DNA of 34,579 bases, taken from Thiohalobacter sp. (lineage in GTDB: Bacteria; Pseudomonadota; Gammaproteobacteria; Thiohalobacterales; Thiohalobacteraceae). How positions within the stretch are numbered: position 1 is the first letter of the stretch; each line of letters starts with the position of its first letter. Positions 26,267 to 34,579 of this stretch are shown here, one piece after another. The stretch is taken from positions 1 to 34,579 of the forward strand of contig JALWSQ010000293.1 of the NCBI GenBank assembly GCA_026993645.1, in the 5' to 3' direction. The translations under genes were made by a program, and so were the position numbers. A model generated the notes under the pieces. That model was not told the DNA's origin, did no database searches, and was given only the letters and a program-made list of their open reading frames with translations.

Positions 26267-27693
26267 AGTCGCACCGAGGCGAAATCCGCCAGCCGCGAGC
26301 GCTCGCCCTGGACCAGGGTCACGTGGCCGCTGTGGTCCCAGTCCTTGAAGCGATCCACCACGTAGGTGAGCCCGGAGGTGGTCTCGGTCAGGTAGGGGGT
26401 GTCGATCTGGGCGATGTTGCCCAGGCAGACCACCTTGGTCCCGGGCCCGGCCCGGGTGACCAGGGTCTTCATCTGCTTGGAGGTCAGGTTCTGCGCCTCG
26501 TCCAGGATCAGGAAGCGGTTGAGGAAGGTGCGTCCGCGCATGAAGTTGACCGAGTGGATGCGGATGCGGTTCTGCAACAGGTCGTTGGTGGCCGCCCGGC
26601 CCCAGTCGCCGCCGCTGTCGGTGCGGGTCAGGACCTCCAGGTTGTCGCGCAGGGCACCCATCCAGGGGCCCATCTTCTCCTCCTCGGTGCCGGGCAGGAA
26701 GCCGATGTCCTCGCCCAGGGGCACGGTGACCCGGGTCATGACGATTTCCGCGTAGCGGCGCTCGTCCAGGGTCTGGGCCAGGGCTGCGGCCAGGGTCAGC
26801 AGGGTCTTGCCGGTACCGGCCATGCCCATGATGGTGACGAAGTCGACCTCCGGATCCATGAGCAGGTTGAGGGCGAAGTTCTGTTGCCGGTTGCGGGCAT
26901 TGATGCCCCACACCGTATGACTGGCCTTGCGGTAGTCGCGGGCCACCTCGAGCACGGCGCCTTCCGCCTCCACCCTGCGCACCAGGGCCTCGAACGTCCG
27001 GTCCCCGCCCAGGTAGACACACTGGTTGGGGAACCAGTCGCGGGTGAGCGGTCCCCGCACCCGGTAGAAGGTCCGGTCGTCCTGCTGCCAGGAGTCCAGC
27101 CGGTCACCGTGCCGTTCCCAGAAGTCGGCCGGCAGTTCCAGCAGGCCGGAGTAGAGCAGGTCGACGTCGTCGAGCACCCGGTCGCTGTAATAGTCCTCGG
27201 CATGGAGCCCGAGCACCGCTGCCTTGACCCGCAGGTTGATGTCCTTGGACACCAGGGTCACCCGGGTCCCGGGCCGGTCCCGTTGCAGGGCCAGTGCCGT
27301 GGCGAGGATGCTGTTGTCCGGCTTGTTGCCGGGCATGGGCGCGGGCAGCTCATGGTGCAGGGGCCGGGTCTGGATGAACAGCAGGCCGCTGTGTTCCGGC
27401 GGGTGGTCACGCTTGAGCAGGGCGCGGGCCAGGGGGATGCCCTGTTCGATCTCCTCGTGGCTGGCCTGGCTGGTGAGTTCGTCCAGGAAGCGGTTGACCT
27501 GGCGCACGTTGCGGGCCACCTCGGTGAGCCCCTTCTTGGCCGCGTCCAGCTCCTCGAGCACCGCCATGGGCAGGAAGACATCGTGCTCGTGGAAGCGGAA
27601 GAGGGCGGTGGGGTCGTGCATCAGGACGTTGGTGTCCAGCACGAACAGCCGCCGTCCACCCGCGGCCGGGCCGGCGCCGGTCCCGGCCGTCAC
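26263..27693 (-). CDS. PIN domain-PhoH-like ATPase fusion (YlaK-type)
   Basis: PIN: LFVLDTNVLMHDPTALFRF; PhoH: IMGMAGTGKTLLTLAAALAQ, FLILDEAQNLTSKQMKTLVTRAGPGTKVVCLGN; GTG start overlapping the bcp stop. Confidence 0.93.
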   Translation of the reverse strand: MTAGTGAGPAAGGRRLFVLDTNVLMHDPTALFRFHEHDVFLPMAVLEELDAAKKGLTEVARNVRQVNRFLDELTSQASHEEIEQGIPLARALLKRDHPPEHSGLLFIQTRPLHHELPAPMPGNKPDNSILATALALQRDRPGTRVTLVSKDINLRVKAAVLGLHAEDYYSDRVLDDVDLLYSGLLELPADFWERHGDRLDSWQQDDRTFYRVRGPLTRDWFPNQCVYLGGDRTFEALVRRVEAEGAVLEVARDYRKASHTVWGINARNRQQNFALNLLMDPEVDFVTIMGMAGTGKTLLTLAAALAQTLDERRYAEIVMTRVTVPLGEDIGFLPGTEEEKMGPWMGALRDNLEVLTRTDSGGDWGRAATNDLLQNRIRIHSVNFMRGRTFLNRFLILDEAQNLTSKQMKTLVTRAGPGTKVVCLGNIAQIDTPYLTETTSGLTYVVDRFKDWDHSGHVTLVQGERSRLADFASVRL

Positions 27694-28178
27694 CGATCCT
27701 GGCCGTCCTTGCCCAGGTTGCGTACCGCCTCCAGCACCTCCTCCGCGTGGCCCTTGACCTTCACCTTGCGCCATTCCTGGCGCAGCACGCCCTGTTCGTC
27801 GATGAGGAAGGTGCTGCGCTCGATGCCCATCACCTTGCGCCCGTACATGTTCTTTTCCCGCATCACGTCGTAGCGCCGGCACACCTTCTCGTCGCTGTCG
27901 GACAGCAGGTGGAAGGGGAAGCCCTGCTTGTCGCGGAAGCGTTCGTGGGCGGCCAGGCTGTCGCGCGAGACCCCCAGCACCACCGCGCCGTTGCGCCGGA
28001 AGCGGTTGTACAGATCGCGGAAGTTCTGGCCCTCCGTGGTGCAGCCGGGGGTGTTGTCCCGGGGGTAGAAGTAGAGCACGACCTTCTTGCCGCGCAGATC
28101 GGACAAGCGGATCTCCTGGTCGCCGGTGGCGGGCAGGCGGAAGTCGGGGGCCTTGCGTCCGATACGGGGTCTCGTCAT
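27690..28178 (-). CDS. bcp: Thioredoxin-dependent thiol peroxidase Bcp
   Basis: KVVLYFYPRDNTPGCTTEGQNFRDLYNRF peroxiredoxin motif. Confidence 0.95.
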   Translation of the reverse strand: MTRPRIGRKAPDFRLPATGDQEIRLSDLRGKKVVLYFYPRDNTPGCTTEGQNFRDLYNRFRRNGAVVLGVSRDSLAAHERFRDKQGFPFHLLSDSDEKVCRRYDVMREKNMYGRKVMGIERSTFLIDEQGVLRQEWRKVKVKGHAEEVLEAVRNLGKDGQDR

Positions 28179-28194
28179 GGCATGTGCCTCCTTG

Positions 28195-28749
28195 TCAGCC
28201 CTTGAGCGGTTCCATGACCGCATCCAGGTTGAGTTGATCGCAGAAGTCCATGAATTCGTCGCGCAGGGCCGCGATGTGGATCTCGGCGGGCACCTCGATC
28301 ACCAGGTGGACGGCGAACATGGGGGTGCCGGTGTGGGCGGCGGCATAGGTGGTGGTGGTGAGATCCTGGATGTTGATGCCGCGCCCGGAGAAGAAGCTCG
28401 CCAGGTTGTGGACGATGCCGGGATGGTCCAGCGACACCACCTCCACCGCGTAGGGCAGCAGGGCGCCACGCGCCTCCACCGGCTCGGTCCGCCGGGCGGT
28501 GATGGTCATGTCCAGCTGCCGGGCCAGGTTGGGCAGCTGGTCCTCCAGCTTGCTCAGGGTGTTCCAGTTGCCGGCCACCAGCAGGATCACCGCGAAGTCC
28601 CCGCCCAGGACGGTCATGCGGCTGTCGGCGATGTTGCAGCCGGCCTCGAGTACGCAGCGGGACAGGGCATCCACCAGCCCCGGCCGGTCCTTGCCCAGCG
28701 CGGAGATCACCAGGGCATTGCGTGGCGGTGGGTTGGATGGCTGGGTCAT
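28195..28749 (-). CDS. Glycine cleavage repressor-like protein with tandem ACT domains
   Basis: ALVISALGKDRPGLVDALSRCVLEAGCNIADSRMTVLGGDFAVILLVAGNW and AVEVVSLDHPGIVHNLASFFSGRGINIQDL; next to bcp. Confidence 0.88.
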   Translation of the reverse strand: MTQPSNPPPRNALVISALGKDRPGLVDALSRCVLEAGCNIADSRMTVLGGDFAVILLVAGNWNTLSKLEDQLPNLARQLDMTITARRTEPVEARGALLPYAVEVVSLDHPGIVHNLASFFSGRGINIQDLTTTTYAAAHTGTPMFAVHLVIEVPAEIHIAALRDEFMDFCDQLNLDAVMEPLKG

Positions 28750-28753
28750 GGGG

Positions 28754-29830
28754 TCAGATCTCCGCTGCCCGCAGCTGGGCCGCGGCCTGTTCCGGGCTGA
28801 TGGTGGTGACGAACAGGCCCGAGCCCAGCTCGAACCCGGTGGGGATGCTGGTGCGCGGGCAGATCTCCAGGTGCCAGTGGTAGCTGGCGTCGCAGTCGTC
28901 GTAGTCCTCCCCGCGCGGCAGGCTGTGCAGGAAATAGTTGTATTGGGCGCCGCCGATGACGGCATCGAGCCGCGCCATGGTGCGGCGCAGCACCCGCGCC
29001 AGGTCGCGCCGGTCGTCCTCGGTCAGGTCCAGGTAGCTGCTCTGGTGGCGCAGGGGCAGGATGTGCACCTCCCATTCGTAACGGCTGGCGAAGGGCTTGA
29101 TGGCGATGAAGCGTTCGCCGCGTTCCACCACGTACTGGCCCACGCTGATCCGGCGCCGGATCCGGCCGGACTCGCGGTCGTAGATGGTGGCCTCGAAGGT
29201 CAGCGCCTCGTCGATCAGCGAGCAGAAGATGCATTGGTGATGCTTGCGGTGATGGTTGCGGCTGTGGAACACCTCGTTGTAGAGGTTCTCCGGTACCACC
29301 GGCATGGCGATGATCTGGCTGTGGGTGTGGGCGATGCTGGCGCCGGCCGCCGGGCCGAAGTTCTTGAACACCAGGACGAAACGGATGCGGTTGTCGGAGC
29401 GGTACAGCTGTTCCATGCGCTCCCGGTAGACGCCGAGCAGGCCCGCCAGGTGCGCCTCCGACATCTCGTGCAGGGCGATGCCGTGCTGGGCATGGTCGAT
29501 GATCACCTCGTGCCGGCCATAGCCCTCGATGGCCTGCTGCAGGCCGAACACCAGGTTGCCGCTGGGGCTGTCCTCGCCCAGCACCGGGTAGAGGTTCTCC
29601 ACGATGCGCACGGCCCAGTCCGCTTCCGAGGGCCAGGCGCTGACCGTGGGCGGGGTCATGGACTCGTTGCCCTTGCAGAATGGGCACTGGGCGACGTGCT
29701 TGCGCGTGTCCCGCGGTGCCGGTGCCTCATCCTTGCGCGGGCGCATGGAACGGGCGGTGGCGACCAGCACGGATTCGCTGGGGACGATGGGGCTGATACG
29801 GATCTCGCGGATGGGTTTCTGGTCGGTCAT
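28754..29830 (-). CDS. galT: Galactose-1-phosphate uridylyltransferase (GalT/HIT family)
   Basis: CPFCKGNE Zn motif, GASIAHTHSQIIAMPVVP with HxHxQ, C-terminal YHWHLEICPR. Confidence 0.85.
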   Translation of the reverse strand: MTDQKPIREIRISPIVPSESVLVATARSMRPRKDEAPAPRDTRKHVAQCPFCKGNESMTPPTVSAWPSEADWAVRIVENLYPVLGEDSPSGNLVFGLQQAIEGYGRHEVIIDHAQHGIALHEMSEAHLAGLLGVYRERMEQLYRSDNRIRFVLVFKNFGPAAGASIAHTHSQIIAMPVVPENLYNEVFHSRNHHRKHHQCIFCSLIDEALTFEATIYDRESGRIRRRISVGQYVVERGERFIAIKPFASRYEWEVHILPLRHQSSYLDLTEDDRRDLARVLRRTMARLDAVIGGAQYNYFLHSLPRGEDYDDCDASYHWHLEICPRTSIPTGFELGSGLFVTTISPEQAAAQLRAAEI

Positions 29831-29984
29831 GGTTCGGATGGTCGCCGTCGGCCGGGGTCCCTAGGATACTTGAGGCGCGCGGCCCGGGCCACCCGGGGGC
29901 GAGCGTCCGGGGCCGGTTCTTGTCACCCCGGAGGGGGACCAGTACCATGTGTCCGGCGCGAAGGCCCGGTTCAGGAGTGGGAAG

Positions 29985-30860
29985 ATGTTCCACGGGAGTA
30001 TGGTGGCCCTGGTCACTCCCATGCGGGAGGACGGGGCGATAGACGACGACAGCCTGGCGCGGCTGGTGGAATTCCACATCGCCGAGGGCACCGACGCCAT
30101 CGTCGCGGTGGGGACCACCGGGGAATCCGCGACCCTGGACGAGGCCGAGCACTGCGAGCTGATCCGCCGCACGGTGGAGCTGGCGGCGGGCCGCATCCCG
30201 GTCATCGCCGGTACCGGCGCCAATTCCACCACCGAGGCCATCGATCTGACCCGCTGTGCCATGAAGGCGGGAGCGGATGCCTGCCTGCTGGTGACGCCCT
30301 ACTACAACAAGCCCACCCAGGAGGGCCTGTTCCAGCACCACCGGGCGGTGGCCGAGGCGGTACCCATCCCCCAGATCCTCTACAACGTGCCGGGCCGGAC
30401 CGCCTGCGACATGTTGCCCGAGACGGTGGAACGGCTGGCGCAGATCTCCAACATCATCGGCCTCAAGGAGGCCACCGGCGATCTGGAGCGGGCCCGGGAG
30501 CTGCTGGACCGCTGTGGCGACCGCATCGACCTGTTCAGCGGCGACGACGCCACGGCCCGCGAGTTCATGCTCATGGGCGGTCGCGGCGTCATCTCGGTGA
30601 CGGCCAACGTGGCCCCCCAGGCCATGCACCAGATGGCGGAGGCGGCCATCGCCGGGCGGCGGGAGGAGGCGGAGGCCATCGACGCCCGCCTGGCCGCCCT
30701 GCACCAGGCGCTGTTCGTGGAGTCCAACCCCATCCCGGTCAAGTGGGCACTGGCGGAGATGGGCCTGATCCCCCCGGGCATCCGGCTGCCGCTGACACCG
30801 CTGTCGGCCGCCTGCCAGGCGCCCGTACGCGCGGCGCTGGTCCAGGCGGGTGTGCTCTGA
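29985..30860 (+). CDS. dapA: 4-hydroxy-tetrahydrodipicolinate synthase
   Basis: [71 protein letters not shown]. Confidence 0.97.
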   Translation: MFHGSMVALVTPMREDGAIDDDSLARLVEFHIAEGTDAIVAVGTTGESATLDEAEHCELIRRTVELAAGRIPVIAGTGANSTTEAIDLTRCAMKAGADACLLVTPYYNKPTQEGLFQHHRAVAEAVPIPQILYNVPGRTACDMLPETVERLAQISNIIGLKEATGDLERARELLDRCGDRIDLFSGDDATAREFMLMGGRGVISVTANVAPQAMHQMAEAAIAGRREEAEAIDARLAALHQALFVESNPIPVKWALAEMGLIPPGIRLPLTPLSAACQAPVRAALVQAGVL

Positions 30861-30894
30861 GCCGCCGCCCCGACATGACAGAGACCCAGGCATC

Positions 30895-32025
30895 ATGATC
30901 CAGACGACTTCCAAGAAACCGGCGTCGCTGCGCCGGGTGGCGGGATGGCTGGCCCTGGCCCTGCTGGCCAGCGGCTGCAGCACCTTTCACAAGATCGTTC
31001 CGCGCAAGAAGGTGGACTACAAGCAGAGCCGGGAGACCCGGCCGCTGGAGGTGCCCCCCGACCTCAGTTCCAGCCAGATCAAGGACCGGCTGCAGGTGCC
31101 GGGTGCCGAGGCCAGCTATCGCGCCTATCAGCGCCGGCAGGCGCCCGCCGGCGGTGCGGCCGCGGCGGTGCTGCCGCGTTTCCCCGGCGTGCACCTGGCC
31201 CATGACGGCGCCACGCGCTGGCTGGTCATCGACGCGCCGGCCGAGGCGGTCTGGCCCAAGGTGCGGGCATTCTGGTTGCAGAACGGCTTCCTGTTGCGGG
31301 TCGACGATCCCAAGGCGGGCATCCTGGAGACCGACTGGGCCGAGAACCGGGCCGACATCCCCCAGGGGCCCATCCGCCGCCTGCTGAGCAAGGCCCTGGA
31401 CACCCTCTATTCCTCGGCCACCCGCGACCGCTTCCGGGTGCGGCTGGAGCGTGGCGAGCGGCCGGGTACCACGGAACTCTTCCTCACCCACCAGGGCATG
31501 GAGGAGGTGGTGCAGGGTACCCCGGACGAGGATGGTTCCACCATCTGGCGGCCGCGGCCGTCGGATCCCGAGCTGGAGGCCGAGATGCTGCAGCGGTTGA
31601 TGGTCTATCTCGGCGTCCAGGCGGAGCAGGCCAGGCAGCTGGCGGCGCAGAAGCCGGCCGCGGCGGCGCGGGCCGAGCTGGGCCGGGACCAGGGCGGCCC
31701 CCTGCTGCAGGTGCACGAGGGTTTCGCCCGGGCCTGGCGCCGCACCGGCATCGCCCTCGACCGGGTCGGCTTCGCGGTGGAGGATCGCAACCGCAGCCGG
31801 GGTATCTACTACGTCCGCTACCACCCCGAGGACACCGGCAAGAAGGGCTTCCTGTCCCGGCTGGCATTCTGGCGCCACAGGCACAAGGCCGGTGATCGCT
31901 ACCAGGTGCGGGTCATCCCCGGGGACCGGCTGACACGCATCCGCATCCTCACCGACCAGGGCGAACCCGCCCCCGCGGCCACCGCCAAGGCCATCCTCGA
32001 GCTGCTGCTGAAGGAACTGCGGTAG
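30895..32025 (+). CDS. bamC: Outer membrane assembly lipoprotein BamC
   Basis: Lipobox LLASGC; VDYKQSRETRPLEVPPDLSSSQI; directly after dapA. Confidence 0.9.
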   Translation: MIQTTSKKPASLRRVAGWLALALLASGCSTFHKIVPRKKVDYKQSRETRPLEVPPDLSSSQIKDRLQVPGAEASYRAYQRRQAPAGGAAAAVLPRFPGVHLAHDGATRWLVIDAPAEAVWPKVRAFWLQNGFLLRVDDPKAGILETDWAENRADIPQGPIRRLLSKALDTLYSSATRDRFRVRLERGERPGTTELFLTHQGMEEVVQGTPDEDGSTIWRPRPSDPELEAEMLQRLMVYLGVQAEQARQLAAQKPAAAARAELGRDQGGPLLQVHEGFARAWRRTGIALDRVGFAVEDRNRSRGIYYVRYHPEDTGKKGFLSRLAFWRHRHKAGDRYQVRVIPGDRLTRIRILTDQGEPAPAATAKAILELLLKELR

Positions 32026-32029
32026 CCCC

Positions 32030-32800
32030 ATGGGGCTGCGGTTCGCCTCCCTCGGCAGTGGCAGTCGTGGCAACGCCACGCTGATCGAGGCCGGTGCCAC
32101 CCGGGTACTGGTGGATTGCGGCTTCTCCCTGGCGGAGACGCGCCGGCGCCTGGCCCGGCTGGCCCTGACACCGGCGGACCTGGATGCCATCCTGGTCACC
32201 CACGAGCACGGTGATCACGTGCGTGGTGTGGAACGGCTGGCGCGGGCGGCGGGCTGCCCGGTCTGGTGCACCCCCGGCACCAGCGCGGCCCTGGGGGAGC
32301 CCTTCGCCACCGTCGAGGCCCGTTTCTTCTCCAGCCATGCCCCCTTCCGCATCGGTACCCTGGACGTGGCGCCGGTGCCCGTGCCCCACGATGCGCGAGA
32401 ACCGGCCCAGTTCGTGTTCGGTTACGGCGGCCGCCGGCTCGGGGTGCTCACCGACCTGGGCCAGGTGACCGAGCACGTGCTGCGCTGCTTCCAGGGCTGT
32501 GATGCCCTGGTGCTGGAGACCAACCATGACGAGGACATGCTCTGGAACGGCCGATATCCCCCCGTCCTCAAGCAGCGCGTGGGTGGTCGCTTCGGCCACC
32601 TGAGCAACCGCCAGGCGGCGGCCTTCCTGGCCGCGGCGGCCCCCGAGCGGCTGCAGTGCCTGGTGGTGGCCCACCTGAGCGAGAAGAACAACCGACCGAA
32701 CCTGGCGGTGGCGGCCATCAGCCGGGCCCTGGGTTGTGACCCGGACTGGGTGGGGGTGGCGACCCAGGACGGGGGCTGTGCCTGGCGCAGCGTCGCCTGA
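32030..32800 (+). CDS. MBL-fold metallo-hydrolase (YycJ/WalJ-like)
   Basis: FASLGSGSRGNATLIEAGATRVLVDCGFSLAE, VTHEHGDHVRG, ALVLETNHDEDML. Confidence 0.93.
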   Translation: MGLRFASLGSGSRGNATLIEAGATRVLVDCGFSLAETRRRLARLALTPADLDAILVTHEHGDHVRGVERLARAAGCPVWCTPGTSAALGEPFATVEARFFSSHAPFRIGTLDVAPVPVPHDAREPAQFVFGYGGRRLGVLTDLGQVTEHVLRCFQGCDALVLETNHDEDMLWNGRYPPVLKQRVGGRFGHLSNRQAAAFLAAAAPERLQCLVVAHLSEKNNRPNLAVAAISRALGCDPDWVGVATQDGGCAWRSVA

Positions 32801-32834
32801 ACCGGCTCCCCCGCCGGTTCTGCAAGGGTGTGAC

Positions 32835-32862
32835 TAAAGTCTCTTTCGTGGTCCGCCGATAG
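32835..32862 (+). promoter_or_regulatory. FliA (sigma-28)-like promoter TAAAGTCT-N12-GCCGATAG upstream of the second chemoreceptor
   Basis: TAAA at 32835, GCCGATAG at 32855; ATG at 32937. Confidence 0.65.
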
Positions 32863-32936
32863 CCTGCGCGGAGGTTGGATCTGTGCCCGGGGCGGGATGC
32901 TTCGGTCGTCGAGGGATACCGAGAAGGGACCACCAG

Positions 32937-34579
32937 ATGAACCCATTGCAGAAGCTGTCGATCATCACCCGCATCCGGTTGGGATTCGCCATCGTGGCCA
33001 TCATGCTGCTGGCCATCGCCGGCCTGGCGCTGTTCTCGGTCCAGGCCACCCGCTACACCCTGGATGGCATCGTCACCGGGACCCAGCCCAAGGTCATCGC
33101 CTCCGAGGAACTGGCGCGCAAGCTGCACCAGGCGACGGGCCAGCTGGGCCTGTTCCTGCTGAGTCACGAGCCCGCGCGGCTGAAGTCGTACACCCGGGCC
33201 CTGGGGACGGCAGTCAAGGCCTTGCATGGGCTGGAGCACCAGTACCGGACCCATGCCGATCCGGACGCCCGGACGCGGCTGGAACGGGTACGCAAGAACG
33301 TCGCCGCCTACCGCAAGCTGGCCACCGACCTGGTACAGGTCTCCCTGGATCGGCGCCGCAACATGCCGGCGCTGCCCTATGCCTCCGAGCACATCAACCC
33401 GGCCAGCCGTCGCATCCTGGGCCAGATCGACATCATGATCGGTTCCGAGCTGGAAGAGAGCGCGGCCGACCGGCGCCCCATCCTGACCGCCCTCTACCAG
33501 CTCAAGACGGGCTGGGTGAACGTCATGAACGCCATTCGGGCCTATCTCGCCTTCCGCAGCGACCAGGCCTACCAGGAGCTGACCATGCGCTTCGAGGCCA
33601 GCGGCAAGCAACTGGCGAAGGTGGCGACCTTTGGTGATCGCCTGACCTTCGAGCAGGCCGATGCCCTGGAGCGGATTCAGGCGACCTACGGCAAACTGAA
33701 GCCGGAATTGGCCAAGCTGCGCGAGTTCGCCACCTCCGGCAAGTGGCGGACCGACATCTGGCTGGTGCGGGTGAGCCTGATTCCCCTGCTGGCCCGCATC
33801 GGCACCGACCTGGACTGGATCGTGGAACACAGCAACCAGGGCATCCGGAGCCGCAGCCAGGCCCTGCTGCAGGACCTGGAGCGGCGCGCCGACTGGATGA
33901 TCGCCGTGGTGGTGTTTGGTCTGTTCCTGTCCATCGGTGGGGCCTGGTTGTTCGCGCGCCAGGTGGGACGACCGGTGTGCCGCCTGCGCGGCATGCTGCG
34001 TGACATCGCCGAGGGGAACGGCGATCTGCGCGCCCGGGTACCGGTCGATTCCGATGACGAGCTGGGCCAGGCCTCGCGTTATTTCAACGCCACCATGGAG
34101 ACCATCCAGGGCATGGTGCGGGAGGTGATCGGTCTCGCCGGCAAGGTCTACACCCTGGTGGAGGAGACCGGCGGCCGGGTCGCCGCGGTGACCGAGAATG
34201 CCGGCCGCAATGCGGAGCAGGTGCGCGGCACCGCCGCCGCCACCGAGCAGATGTCGGTCACCAGCCAGCAGATCGCCGGCAATGCCCGCAGCGCGGCGGA
34301 GGCGGTGGACCGGGCCCGCGACGATGCGGTGGCCGGGGCCAAGGCGGTGGTGGAAACGGCCAGCCGCTCGCGCGAGATGAACGGCCAGCTCGAGGCATTG
34401 CAGGAGAACGTGGACACCATCGCCGCCAAGGGCAAGGAGATGCTGGCGGTGGTGGACGTGATCAACGAGATCGCCAGCCAGACCAACCTGCTGGCGCTGA
34501 ATGCGGCCATCGAGGCGGCGCGCGCCGGCGAGATGGGCCGTGGTTTCGCCGTGGTGGCGGACTGCTCGTTGTCCCGCAG
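32937..34579 (+). CDS. Methyl-accepting chemotaxis protein with periplasmic helical sensor and HAMP, 3' truncated by the window
   Basis: N-terminal TM, long helical periplasmic region, second TM, HAMP-like region, [19 protein letters not shown] and [29 protein letters not shown]; no stop before the window end. Confidence 0.92.
   Translation, partial: MNPLQKLSIITRIRLGFAIVAIMLLAIAGLALFSVQATRYTLDGIVTGTQPKVIASEELARKLHQATGQLGLFLLSHEPARLKSYTRALGTAVKALHGLEHQYRTHADPDARTRLERVRKNVAAYRKLATDLVQVSLDRRRNMPALPYASEHINPASRRILGQIDIMIGSELEESAADRRPILTALYQLKTGWVNVMNAIRAYLAFRSDQAYQELTMRFEASGKQLAKVATFGDRLTFEQADALERIQATYGKLKPELAKLREFATSGKWRTDIWLVRVSLIPLLARIGTDLDWIVEHSNQGIRSRSQALLQDLERRADWMIAVVVFGLFLSIGGAWLFARQVGRPVCRLRGMLRDIAEGNGDLRARVPVDSDDELGQASRYFNATMETIQGMVREVIGLAGKVYTLVEETGGRVAAVTENAGRNAEQVRGTAAATEQMSVTSQQIAGNARSAAEAVDRARDDAVAGAKAVVETASRSREMNGQLEALQENVDTIAAKGKEMLAVVDVINEIASQTNLLALNAAIEAARAGEMGRGFAVVADCSLSR

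Noticed and set aside
24533-27022. 829-aa minus-strand ORF spanning lysR, the permease and phoH
   Set aside because: Wrong frame relative to the well-supported PhoH gene; composition is an antisense/out-of-frame artefact and crosses several real genes.
25828-27873. 681-aa plus-strand ORF over the permease end and phoH
   Set aside because: Out of frame with the permease and antisense to phoH; no recognisable domains.
28499-30898. 799-aa plus-strand ORF across gcvR, galT and dapA
   Set aside because: Antisense to galT and frame-shifted relative to dapA; a high-GC artefact.

Overview
GC-rich window, most likely chromosomal DNA of a sulfur-oxidising gammaproteobacterium (taxonomy inferred from gene content). 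Left to right: tolA (5' truncated)-tolB-pal-cpoB-queE-queC, a YeeE/YedE-type sulfur transporter, tRNA-Lys(TTT), a minus-strand soxXYZAB cluster without soxCD, bepA, a rhodanese gene, tusA, two unlike FadL-family outer-membrane proteins, a secreted DUF302-like protein, a chemoreceptor, an island of palindromic repeats, an RND adaptor/pump pair, a LysR regulator, a small hypothetical gene, an AI-2E/PerM permease, a minus-strand galT-gcvR-like-bcp-phoH operon, dapA-bamC-MBL hydrolase, and a second chemoreceptor cut by the window end. I found no clearly new defence or mobile system. The most interesting signals are regulatory and structural: a near-perfect sigma-54 promoter before one FadL-family gene, FliA-like promoters before both chemoreceptors, a strong terminator between soxA and soxB, a sox promoter with an upstream palindrome, a tandem duplication covering the leader and Shine-Dalgarno of the other FadL-family gene, and a repeat island whose copies show compensatory stem changes. 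Both window ends look like assembly artefacts. All calls come from reading sequence and translations; no search was run.
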